Assembly (NCBI GenBank): GCA_036365515.1
Contig: CM070876.1
Coordinates: forward strand, 107,721,310 to 107,785,309
DNA: 64,000 nucleotides
Source of the DNA: Torymus aiolomorphi
Lineage: Eukaryota; Arthropoda; Insecta; Hymenoptera; Torymidae
Direction: 5' to 3'
Shown here in pieces: positions 55,650 to 64,000 of the stretch; position 1 is the stretch's first letter, and each line of letters begins with the position of its first letter. The notes beneath the pieces were generated by a model. It did not search any database, was not told the DNA's origin, and saw nothing but the letters and a program-made list of their open reading frames with translations. The translations under genes were made by a program, and so were the position numbers.

Positions 55650-56321
55650 TCCTACATCCATCATCTCTCGAGTACGTGCACTAAGAGCGAACAGCAGCAG
55701 TGTCTAAAACAGCAGCACACAATGTGATTGCATCTGTAACGGGGCATCTCCTGTAACAAAATCGTCAGCAGAAACATCGGCTGGGCACGAACTCCGCTGA
55801 TGCATCACTGAGAGATGCACATCTGAAAAGAAAAAAGTAAATTAAAATATTCAGACTGCTTAGCATCGAAGTGTCTGAAAGAAAAATAGCTACAAGGAAA
55901 AATTTAAAATTTAATTTTTATAAAACTCCAAATTTAATACTTTATTTTTTTTTAGGTAAATAGAACAATAATAAGTAGAAAGATATATCCAATAAAGATC
56001 TCCGAAACATCGTAATAAATAACTGTTGTTGTTGTTAATTATTAACCACAACAATCCTTGGTAGTAATCTTAGCCATCAACCTCACTCAACAATAAGTAG
56101 AAAAAGGCGTCTTTCTAATCTTTAAGAAGTTAAAAGAAAAAACATTTTTTTTTACTTACCATACGTTTACCGAGATGTTCTACCTATTCTGCCTCCAATG
56201 GCTAAATTCCCAAAATGTTGTAGATGATTGAAAAGTCTAAAGTTTCCCTCTCTTGATTTTCGGTTCACAGAAGGTCTCTTTGTACTCGATACTGAATTCG
56301 ATGCCCACTGACAAAGTCATT
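55650..56321 (-). other. Putative spliced exon pair, minus strand
   Basis: ATTCTTTCAG| opens an exon at 56321. It closes either at CTCG|GTAAACG (about 56170) or ATG|GTAAGTAAA (56160). A second acceptor TTTTCTTTTCAG lies just above 55822. In one reading the first exon is open for 54 codons (VNRKSREGNFRLFNHLQHF) and joins in phase to a further 18 (ASLSDASAEFVPSRCF), but it begins with a TGA right at the splice site. Product unknown. Similar CAGCAG-rich style to the 34.8-40.5 kb exons. Confidence 0.3.
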
Positions 56322-56511
56322 CTGAAAGAATATGGTTTTTATTATTAATTAAAAAATATATCTATATAGTAAAAGCGTAAAAAAATGTTCTTAAATATTA
56401 AAAAGTAAAATTGTTAAGCTTTTTTTTATTAATGTAAAAAAATAATGTAAATTAACTAAAAATCTATTTTGTTTCTATATCGGTATAAAAACTTCAACTA
56501 TCACATTATCA
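56322..56511. other. AT-rich spacer
   Basis: No feature seen. Confidence 0.5.
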
Positions 56512-56930
56512 TATCGACGACTGAGAGGAACAACACGCTATCTCAGCACGACAACGAAGAACCTGCTATCTCTGCGCGACAATGAAGAAGCCGCTATCTC
56601 GCCGCGACGGTGAAGAGCAGGCTATTTCGGGGCATCTCATTTTTCGCACTTTTCAAATGCACGTAACTTTGTACAGAATTGACCGAATTCAACGATTATC
56701 ATCTCAAATTAAACCTCTCATCTTCTACTTTAATTTGAGATGAGAATCGTTGAAATCGGTCGATTTTGTGCAAAGTTACGTACATTCGATAAGTGCGAAA
56801 AATGAGACGCCCCGAGATAGCATGTTCTTCACTGTCGCGCCGAGATAGTAGGTTCTTCGTCGTCGCGCCGAGATAGCAGGTTTTTCATCGTCGCGCTGAG
56901 ATAGCGTGTTGTTCCTCTCAGCCGTCGATA
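56512..56930. mobile_element. TA-flanked foldback MITE with internal repeats in its arms
   Basis: The ends TCGACG.CTGAGAGGAACAA are inverted. TA lies at 56512-56513 and 56929-56930. Each arm contains about four degenerate units of 30-33 bp (CTATCTC.GCGCGAC.A.GAAGAA), then CATCTCATTTTTCGCACTT and CGTAACTTTG. The centre is near 56720. Confidence 0.85.
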
Positions 56931-57424
56931 TATGAAATTTTCGTTAACTTTTACTAAAATAACAAAAAGTCTGTAAATGCTCGAGTGATATATTGTATAA
57001 TATCTGAATAAATAATGTATATGCTTATACAACCTCTGTCAGTTTCAAGAAAATTATTCTTCAGCGTCAGGTCCCTCTTTCTTAGCTGGCATTAAGGCAA
57101 TGTTTTCTTGATCTTCAGCCTTATTGCTTATGACCTTTTCGTTCTTATTCATTTGAGCTTCTGGATGATCAGTTCACAATTTGATTAGTCTGGCTTGGTT
57201 TTCTATCTTAAACTGCTTGCCTCAAGTAATGTACTCCTAACAAATCTTATTTCCTTCTTTGGCTAAATCAGCGACTCTTTAGGTTACAAGCTGTACTCCA
57301 CGCCATAATTCACAGTACATATTTACATATTGGACATCAAAGATTCCATCGTTTACCCAAGATAATGGAATATACTATGATTGAAGACCTAATACAAGAA
57401 TAGAAATTAATTGTTACTTTTTTA
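56931..57424. other. Intergenic DNA
   Basis: Positions 57050-57350 have slightly higher GC with short minus-strand open stretches rich in Lys/Glu. No start, splice signal or domain was supported. Confidence 0.4.
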
Positions 57425-59088
57425 TTAGGCACGACCGCTACTCGGAAGAGCCTTATATTTTCACCAGAGTGAAAATTGTAACTTCCCGAAAACTAGCAAT
57501 TTACTGTAAAAAAACTATTTTCCTCCCAGAAATAGTTCATTTTTAGCGTTTTCTATTATGTATGTATGTATGTACCTTCGTATGTAATCAAGTTTATGGA
57601 TTATCTCAGCGAATTTTCGACCGATTTCATCGGGATTGCGGAAAAACACTCCTCTAATTATACCTAAGTGCTGGTTCTCTAACGAGAAAGATCGATCAAA
57701 AATTTTCAAAATCGGGCACAAAGATAAATTCCAAAAAATCATTTTTCAAGCCTTATATATAGAAAAATTAATTTTAAGCTAATATGTACCGGTTTATCTG
57801 CTAAAACTAATTAAAATACACATTTTTTCTGTTGTACACTTTTCTCTAGGAGCAATGTTTGCCTAAGATAACTGCGAGAAACGTTAAAAAATTTTAAAAA
57901 TGGACGATTTTCGGTTGTAACTTGACAGGATTTGTTTTTACACAAAAATTTTAAATACAAGAGTTGTAGATAACGTTGAAATAAAACTTTTTCCTCTATA
58001 ACATTTTTGTGTAAAATCAATTCCTGACGAGTTAAGCTTATAAAAACGATTTTAAATGCCAAAATATACATAAAATAGACGATTTTTGCTTATCGTACAA
58101 AGAATTGATTTCCAATATAACTCTTAAATGCAAATGATATAGATATCGTTTAAATACCTATAAAAAAACTAAAACAATAACTAACAAAAACTGTTACATA
58201 AAAGCTGTCAAAACTTACAATTTCTTGTCAATGATCTAGAGAACTTAGTATATAGTAAAATCAAAATTGGAGAAATGTTTAAAAATTTGGTTGTTAAAAA
58301 TCTATAATTATGTTATCTTACTGTTTTGATAACAAATAGAAATTTCATATAAAATTACACAACTTAACCTGTTAATTATGTTCACAGAACCTAAGCGATT
58401 GAACTAAAAGAATCAAAATTGTCTAATATTATAAAAATACATGTTAAAGTAATATTATATTACGCAAAAAAAACTAGTGTTATATATGTCTTATAGATTT
58501 TGTAATATAGTAAAGTTCAATGTATAAAGAATGCAATGTTGACTTTGTCAGTCTTACAGTGTGCTGGAAAACTATTAAATAGGCAAGTCTCACTTAGTAA
58601 AAATCTGTGAAATACATAAGGATGTATTTTAAAACAACAGATATCCTGAAATGAGTTCGTATACCCTGACTAAATTCAGAAATTAACTAGATGAGCTAAT
58701 ATGACCAGCGACAACTGCCTACCCGTATCGCATCTAACCACACACACAGCACTTTTATGATATCCCCCAATTCCTAATTATCTATCCCCTCACATTCTAA
58801 AGCACTAACACTTAAAGATCACTGATAGAGCTGGAGAAGCTGCAAAATGAGGCTGGATGGCCCAGGCCGGGCACTACTCTTAGGATGACAGTCATGTGTG
58901 TCTCAATCGCAGGACTACCTCACAGTAGGGATGAACAAACACATGAACAGATCAGCCACTGATCTGGGAGACAAGCGAAGAGAGTTGAGCACCTAGAAAC
59001 TACATACGACTAATGAATAGATGACACAAAAAAACATTACCATATAAAAGAAAAGTTTGGTTGTTGTTCACTATTCTCGCTGCACCAG

Positions 59089-59367
59089 CTACCTGTAACA
59101 ATTAGAGGAGAAAGACTGGTGAAGCCTCATTGGTTGTTTCATTGCTGAATACACCGCCAGCCTGAGAGTCACTGAAGGTACCAGCAGTAGATTAACTATA
59201 CACAGAGCCACTAGTATAAGAGTCAAACCCACACATGGAAAATTGAGTATCTGAAAACCAGATATGACTAATAAATAAATGAGCCAAGCAACATCACCAA
59301 ACTCAAGAAAGATTCTGCAGCAGTGCCAATCGTTTACACTACTCTCGTCACCAGATACCTGCAACAA
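59089..59367 (-). pseudogene. Exon-like frame in left arm
   Basis: Inverse copy of 61582-61848. The minus-strand frame has VSGDESSVND at its start and a strongly hydrophobic middle (WLIYLLVISGFQILNFPCV). The apparent first codon lies before a TTGCAG acceptor, so it is not a true start. Either a membrane-protein exon or non-coding. Confidence 0.3.
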
Positions 59368-59490
59368 GAGAAAGTACCATCAGCTTACCTATCAGAGGTT
59401 AGGAACGAGAAAGGGATTACGAAATTTGCTCTCGCCGTTGACACGCTGTCTTCTTGTCTCTGACGAATATCATCATTAACCAGTAATGGA

Positions 59491-60154
59491 TGGAATTGTG
59501 CATTTACTATTACATATTTATTATTTTTTGTAGAAAATTTGCCTTTTAATTCTACACATATAGATATATGAAGATAACTTTTCAAATAGTCTATGATTCA
59601 TATAAATTAATTAAGTATTATTAATTAATATGATTAAAGCACACATAGGAATATTAAATGTATAAGTACTATAATTGCAATTATATTTAAAATTAAAAAC
59701 ATTGTTTTCATAGTTTCTATTCGAATTACAATGATAATTTTTATTGTTATTTATGCAAATGTTGAATAGAAAAAAAGTTTTATTTCAATGTTATCCACAA
59801 CTTTTGTACTTGAAATTTTTGAGTTAACTAAATGCTTTTGAATAATATAAGAAAAAATACCGTTTCACTACTCCCGATTAATACAAAAATATAAAGTTAA
59901 ATTTTACACAGTTTTAACGAAAACTGTAGACTAATCGCTCACTGGTATTCGTATAACTTATACATATACCGTATACAATCTCAATTACGAAAAAATACTC
60001 GAGGCACATGCACACATACACTAATACCGCGAATAGGAGAAAAACAAAAAAAGAAAATCCAACACTGGTACATTCGGCAATGGTAATCTGTTTTTGTGCT
60101 GCCTGCGTACAGAGTACAGGCGCCGTAACCGTAACGGCTATCTCGGCTATTTGC
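59491..60154. other. Left-arm-specific segment
   Basis: Absent from the right side of the composite. Includes one degenerate palindromic unit near 59755-59830. Otherwise AT-rich with a GC-rich end from 60060. Confidence 0.45.
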
Positions 60155-60289
60155 CTTGTTAAGACCAGCGTCAGCGCTCCTCGCGGCCAAAATTCGAACT
60201 GCTTATTAAAGGATAAAAACAGCTGATTAGCATGAGCAGTATACTAACCAAAGATTATTTAATTAAAAAATAAAATAAGTAGTGATCCG

Positions 60290-60627
60290 ATGAACGTCTT
60301 AAAATCATTTATTGATTTGTCTGATATTATCGGATATATTGACATTAGAACAAGGCCTTATGTGGAAGACGAAAGAGTTTATAAGGCTAATCATATAATA
60401 TTTTGTGGGTTAGCCAAAGAAAGTAATGATTGATCAGTAGAGATAATAGCACTGTGCCTAAAAACGTCGGGTTTACAAAAATCTCCTCATGAAATAAGAG
60501 TAAAGATCTCTTCAAATGTATGTGCTGATGAAAATATCATTCATTGTGTGTGCTCTTATAAAGCTGGTATTTTGGGCAAATGCAAACACTCTGTTGCAGT
60601 TTTAATTCACCTTCACAAGTCAGTTTA
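60290..60627 (+). pseudogene. SWIM-type zinc-finger protein fragment
   Basis: An ATG frame of 112 codons with one in-frame TGA (codon about 48), where the inverted copy has a Cys codon. It begins MNVLKSFIDLSDIIGYI and contains NHIIFCGLAKESND. The end is a SWIM finger, with ligands C-x-C then C-x-H in IIHCVCSYKAGILGKCKHSV, followed by AVLIHLHK. SWIM domains bind zinc and occur in Mutator-like transposases and in insect proteins linked to them. Here the finger is near-complete but the rest of the protein is absent. Confidence 0.65.
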
Positions 60628-60725
60628 AAATTATTGTTTTGTTTATTTTCTTAATAATGAGTAAATATATAAACCATTAACTTATAAAATGTGTTAATTC
60701 TTTTACGAACTCCGTCATGTATTAT

Positions 60726-61055
60726 TCAAGATGCATCTTGCACGGATTTAAAACAACAGTGGGGTAAGCTAAAACAGACAGCTTCAAAAATGTATGAAGC
60801 TGTACAATTGAAGCATTTTTGCCACTTGAAGAAAACAGATTCCAAATTCCTCAAAGTAAAATGTTCTTGTAAACCCGACGTTCTTAGGCACAGTGCTATT
60901 ATCTCTGCTGAGCAATCATTACTTTCTTTGCCTAACCCATAAAATATTATATGATTAGCCTTATAAACTCTTTCGCCTTCCACATAAGGCCTTGTTCCAT
61001 TGCCAATATATCTGATAATATCAGACAAATCAATAAATGATTTTAAGACGTTCAT
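60726..61055 (-). pseudogene. Inverted partial copy of the SWIM protein N-terminus
   Basis: An ATG frame on the minus strand whose first 60 or so residues match 60290-60470 (MNVLKSFIDLSDIIRYIGNG, NHIIFYGLGKESNDC, IIALCLRTSGLQE). After that the sequence diverges and no finger follows. It has no internal stop where the plus-strand copy does. Confidence 0.6.
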
Positions 61056-61211
61056 CGGATCACTACTTATTTTATTTTTTAATTAAATAATCTTTGGTTC
61101 GTATACCGCTCATGCTAATAAGCTGTGTCTATCCTTTAATAAGCAGTTCGAATTTTGGCTGCGAGGGGCGCTGACGCTGGTCTTAACCAGGCGAATAGAG
61201 GCTATATATGC

Positions 61212-61229
61212 TCACGTGACCGTGAGCGC
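61212..61229. promoter_or_regulatory. Palindrome with CACGTG E-box
   Basis: GCTCACGTGACCGTGAGC, about 40 bp upstream of a TATATAAG stretch, in front of the exon-like sequence of the right arm. Possible promoter of the arm transcript. Confidence 0.3.
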
Positions 61230-61581
61230 TCCCTGTATATAAGATATGGTATATCTATGTATCTATATATATATATGTGGATCGCGCGCGCTTTCTGCTA
61301 CTAGCCCTAGTGAGTCTGTGTTGACTGCGGCCTTACGGCGGCGTGCGCGCGCATATGTCCATGGTGTGTGATCTCAACAATCGCCGGCTCCCGGCGTTCC
61401 CAGTGATGACGGTGGCTACTGCAAATCGCCGCCCTGGAGAATGTCGTCCCTTTCATCGTGTTACTGGTTAATGATGATATTCGTCAGAGACAGGAAAGCA
61501 GCGTCTCGACGGCGAGAGCAAATTTCGTAAGCCCTTTCTCGTTCCTAACCTCTGATAGGGGTAAGCTGATGGTACTTTCTC

Positions 61582-61848
61582 TTGTTGCAGGTATCTGGCG
61601 ACGAGAGTAGTGTAAACGGCGGGCACTGCTGCAGAATCTTTCTTGAGTGTGGTGATGTTACTTGGCTCATTTATTTATTAGTCATATGTGGTTTTCAGAT
61701 ACTCAACTTTCCATGTGTGTGTTTGACTCGTATACCAGTGGCTCTGTGTACAGTTAATCTGCTGCTGGTGCCTTCAGCGACTCTCAGGATGGAGGTGTTT
61801 TCAGCAATGAAACAACAAGTGAAGGTTCCACCAGTCTTTCCCCTCTAA
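61582..61848 (+). pseudogene. Exon-like frame in right arm
   Basis: TTTC|GTAAGCCC (61527) and CTCTTGTTGCAG (to about 61591) would remove a 63-nt intron. The following frame (VSGDESSVNGGHCCRIF, WLIYLLVICGFQILNFPCV) ends at a TAA at 61846-61848. A further intron-like GTAATATTTT...TGGTTTTTAG follows at about 61918-61967. It repeats the TTAGTCATATGTGGTTTT motif. Coding status uncertain. Confidence 0.35.
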
Positions 61849-62844
61849 TTGCTAGAGGTAGCTGGTGCAGCGAGAATAGTGAACAACAATCATTGCTACA
61901 GTATTTTCTTTTATAAGGTAATATTTTTTGTGTCATTTTTTCATTAGTCATATGTGGTTTTTAGGTGCTCAACTCTCCTCGCTTGTCTACTAGATCAGTG
62001 ACTGATCTATTTATGTGTTTTGTTCATTCCTATGGTGAGGCAGTCCTTGAGATTTAGATACGCATGTCGGTCTCTATAGTATTTTCCTCTCAGATGGCTA
62101 TTAGATAATTCTGAGCACACTGGAATCCATGCAGTAGTGCTTACCCTGGGCCATCCAGCCTCATTTTGCAGCTTCCCCAGCTCTACAATTATCTTCAAGT
62201 GTTAGTGCTTTAGAATGTGAGGGGATAGATAATTAAGAACTGGGGGATATCATAAAAGTGCTGTGTGTGTAGGGTTAGATGCGATACCGGTAAGCAGTTG
62301 TCGCTGGTCATATTAGCTCATCTAGTTAATTTATAAGTTTAGTCAGGGTATAAAAACTCATTTCAAGGTATCTATTGTATATATAAGTGAGTCTTGCATA
62401 TTTAATAGTTTTCACTTTAATTCTTTATACATATTGAACTTTACTATACTGCAAAATCTATAACACATACATTACACTTTTGTGTAATATGATATTTCTT
62501 TAACATGTACTTTTATAATATTAGACAATTTTGTTTCTCTTAGTTCAATCGCTTAGGTTCTGTGAACATAATTAACAGGTTAAGCTGTGTAATTTTATAT
62601 GAAATTTCTATTTGTTATCAAAACAGAAAGATAACATAATTATAGATTTTTAACCACTCAATTTTTAAACATTTTTCTAATTTTAATTTTACAATATACT
62701 AAGTTCTCTAGATCATGACCAGAAATTGTAAGATTTGACAGCTTTTATGTAACAGTTTTTGTTAATTATTGTTTTAGTTTTGTTATTGGTATTTAAACGA
62801 TATCCTTTGTATTTAAGAGTTCTATTGGAAATTAATTCTTTGTA

Positions 62845-63430
62845 CGATAAGCAAAAATTGTCTACTTTATGTAGATTTTGGCGTTTAAAATCGTTTCTAT
62901 AGATTTAACTCGTCAGGTATTTATTTTACATGAAAATCTTAAATGGGAAATAGTTTTCTTTAACTATTATCTATAACTTATGTATTGAATATTTTTGTGT
63001 AAAATTAAATACTGTCAAGTCACAGTAGAAAATCGTCCATTTTATATGTATTTTTTGGCGTTTAAAATAGTTTTTATAAGATTAACTCGTCAGGAGTTGA
63101 TTTTACAAAAAAATGTTAAGTAGGAAAAAGTTTTATTTCATTATAATGTACAACTTTTGTATTTAACATTTTTGTGTAAAATCAAATCCTGTTAAATTAT
63201 AGTCAAAAATCTTCCTTTTTATGTGTATTTTGGCGTTTAAAATCGTATTTATAAGTGTAACTCATCTGGAGTTGATTTTATATGAAAATGTTAAATGGGA
63301 AAAAGTTTTGTATTATTATATCTACAACATTTGTATTTAAAATTTTCGTGTAAAATCAAATCCTGTCAAGTTATAGTCAAAAATCGTCCATTTTATGTAT
63401 ATTTATGCGTTTAAAATAGTTTTTATAAGT
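62845..63430. repeat. Tandem ~176-bp units, each an imperfect palindrome
   Basis: The landmark GTCCATTTTATGTGTATTTT... recurs at about 62860, 63030, 63207 and 63385. Within each unit TCAGGAGTTGATTTTACA...GAAAATGTTAA is matched inverted by TTTAACATTTT..GTGTAAAATC...CCTGTCAAG. It is the inverse of the units at 57830-58140. Confidence 0.85.
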
Positions 63431-63508
63431 ACTTGTTGATAGAATTTTTTTCTCGATCAGGCGGGGGCTATTTAGAAATAAAATAAGTTTTTATTTCTGG
63501 CGAATATA

Positions 63509-63550
63509 TAGCGACGTTTCGTTAGCTGGTCTGCCAACCTCTTCAGGCTA
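63509..63550 (-). ncRNA. Hammerhead-type ribozyme motif, PLE3
   Basis: Minus strand: CTGAAGA, stem II GTTGGC / GCTAAC (one G-U), GAAA, ACGTC. Stem I TAGC/GCTA. Compared with PLE1, stem II bases changed on both sides while pairing is kept. Confidence 0.75.
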
Positions 63551-63792
63551 ATTTTTATTGAAAAAAACCGATGTTAGTTTTTTTACACTTAATTATACAA
63601 CACATAATATAATTTAACGCAACAATACCTTCAAAAGTTATAATGTTAACATATGTTAACAAGTCAGTGATCGAATTTTATTTCGTTAATAATGAATTTT
63701 AAAAATACGACAAAATACACATTGGAACCGGCGTTTATATACTCCGTTGAGCTGAGTATACACACAGAAACCAAAACAATAACAAGTCACAG

Positions 63793-64000
63793 CTAGCATT
63801 TAAATTTCCTCAATACCGGAAAGTACGTTTTATTCAGTGTGAAAATATCTTCTTTCTTATTTATGCTATTCAAATGACATTTAATATGTATCATTTCGGC
63901 TGTGAGTCTCTTTTTGTAATTGCTCTCGTTATCCAAAATTTGAACATTCTCCCAATCGAAGTGGTGATTAAACTCATCTTGGTGTGAGACCACCACTGAC
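63793..64000 (-). CDS. Penelope-like GIY-YIG protein, C-terminal end (partial)
   Basis: The frame is open to the window edge. It ends DWENVQILDNESNYKKRLTA, then EMIHIKCHLNSINKKEDIFT. This closely parallels the last 65 residues of the PLE1 protein (NWDDTKIIDIERNYKKRLLS). The YIG core and RT lie outside the window. Related to PLE1 but clearly diverged. Confidence 0.85.
   Translation of the reverse strand, partial: SVVVSHQDEFNHHFDWENVQILDNESNYKKRLTAEMIHIKCHLNSINKKEDIFTLNKTYFPVLRKFKC

Larger units (their letters stand above)
57425..63430. mobile_element. Large composite foldback element carrying SWIM fragments
   Basis: The left arm (57425-59490) and right arm (about 61450-63430) are inverse copies over about 2 kb. 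Each holds palindromic ~176-bp tandem units (57830-58140; 62845-63430) and a middle part (CAAAACTGTTACATAAAAGC-type words, CCTCACATTCTAAAGCACTA). Each also holds an exon-like end (GGTATCTGGCGACGAGAGTAG). An inner inverted pair (about 60155-60470 and 60870-61185) contains SWIM zinc-finger gene pieces. The left end TTAGGCACGACCGC is present. The right end is replaced by PLE3 at about 63431. Known FB/NOF-type and Mutator-like elements combine long arms, tandem repeats and SWIM-bearing transposases. Assignment to that group is inference. Confidence 0.6.
63431..64000 (-). mobile_element. Penelope-like element PLE3, 3' part, cut by window end
   Basis: Interrupts the foldback right arm. Contains a hammerhead motif (63509-63550), a non-coding pLTR-like stretch and the C-terminus of a GIY-YIG protein. 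Confidence 0.8.

Overview
This window looks like repeat-rich intergenic DNA from an insect nuclear genome. A hymenopteran is my guess, at low confidence. The DNA is AT-rich and holds no operons, tRNA, rRNA or CRISPR. Transposons typical of animals fill most of it: Penelope-like elements with GIY-YIG nucleases, Ty3/gypsy pieces, Helitron helicases, TA-flanked MITEs and long foldback elements. No confidently intact host protein-coding gene is visible. Where host exons are suggested, the evidence is splice signals plus short open frames.

Layout. 0-8 kb: dispersed AT-rich repeats, a 1-kb inverted repeat and a probable LTR-element leader carrying an array of hairpins with a shared loop. 8.1-10.1 kb: a Penelope-like element (PLE1) with a long inverted repeat and hammerhead ribozymes. 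10-15 kb: AT-rich DNA, a decayed Helitron helicase, and an LTR copy that recurs at 43 kb. 15.9-19.4 kb: a gypsy element in permuted order (pol upstream of gag) with most of RT deleted. 19.6-25.2 kb: a dispersed repeat, a MITE and a decayed GC-rich LTR element. 26.2-28.2 kb: two satellite arrays. 28.5-28.7 kb: a putative two-exon gene fragment. 29.2-31.3 kb: a foldback element with nested foldbacks. 31.5-33.7 kb: a second Penelope-like element (PLE2), frameshifted. 34.8-41 kb: a putative spliced minus-strand locus whose intron holds a 3.4-kb array of about 0.95-kb units, each unit itself palindromic. 42.8-47.3 kb: a second decayed LTR element. 48.2-49.8 kb: a second decayed Helitron helicase. 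49.8-63.4 kb: copies of one foldback-like family with palindromic repeats of about 176 bp. The largest copy flanks an inverted pair of SWIM zinc-finger gene fragments. 63.4 kb to the end: a third Penelope-like element (PLE3), cut by the window edge.

The elements interact mainly by nesting. PLE3 sits in a foldback arm, a MITE interrupts a tandem repeat, and probable Helitron ends abut other repeats. All three Penelope-like elements share a hammerhead-type motif with compensated stem II. The best candidates for new biology are the conserved-loop hairpin array at 7.3-7.7 kb, the SWIM-associated foldback family, and the palindromic tandem array lying between predicted exons.
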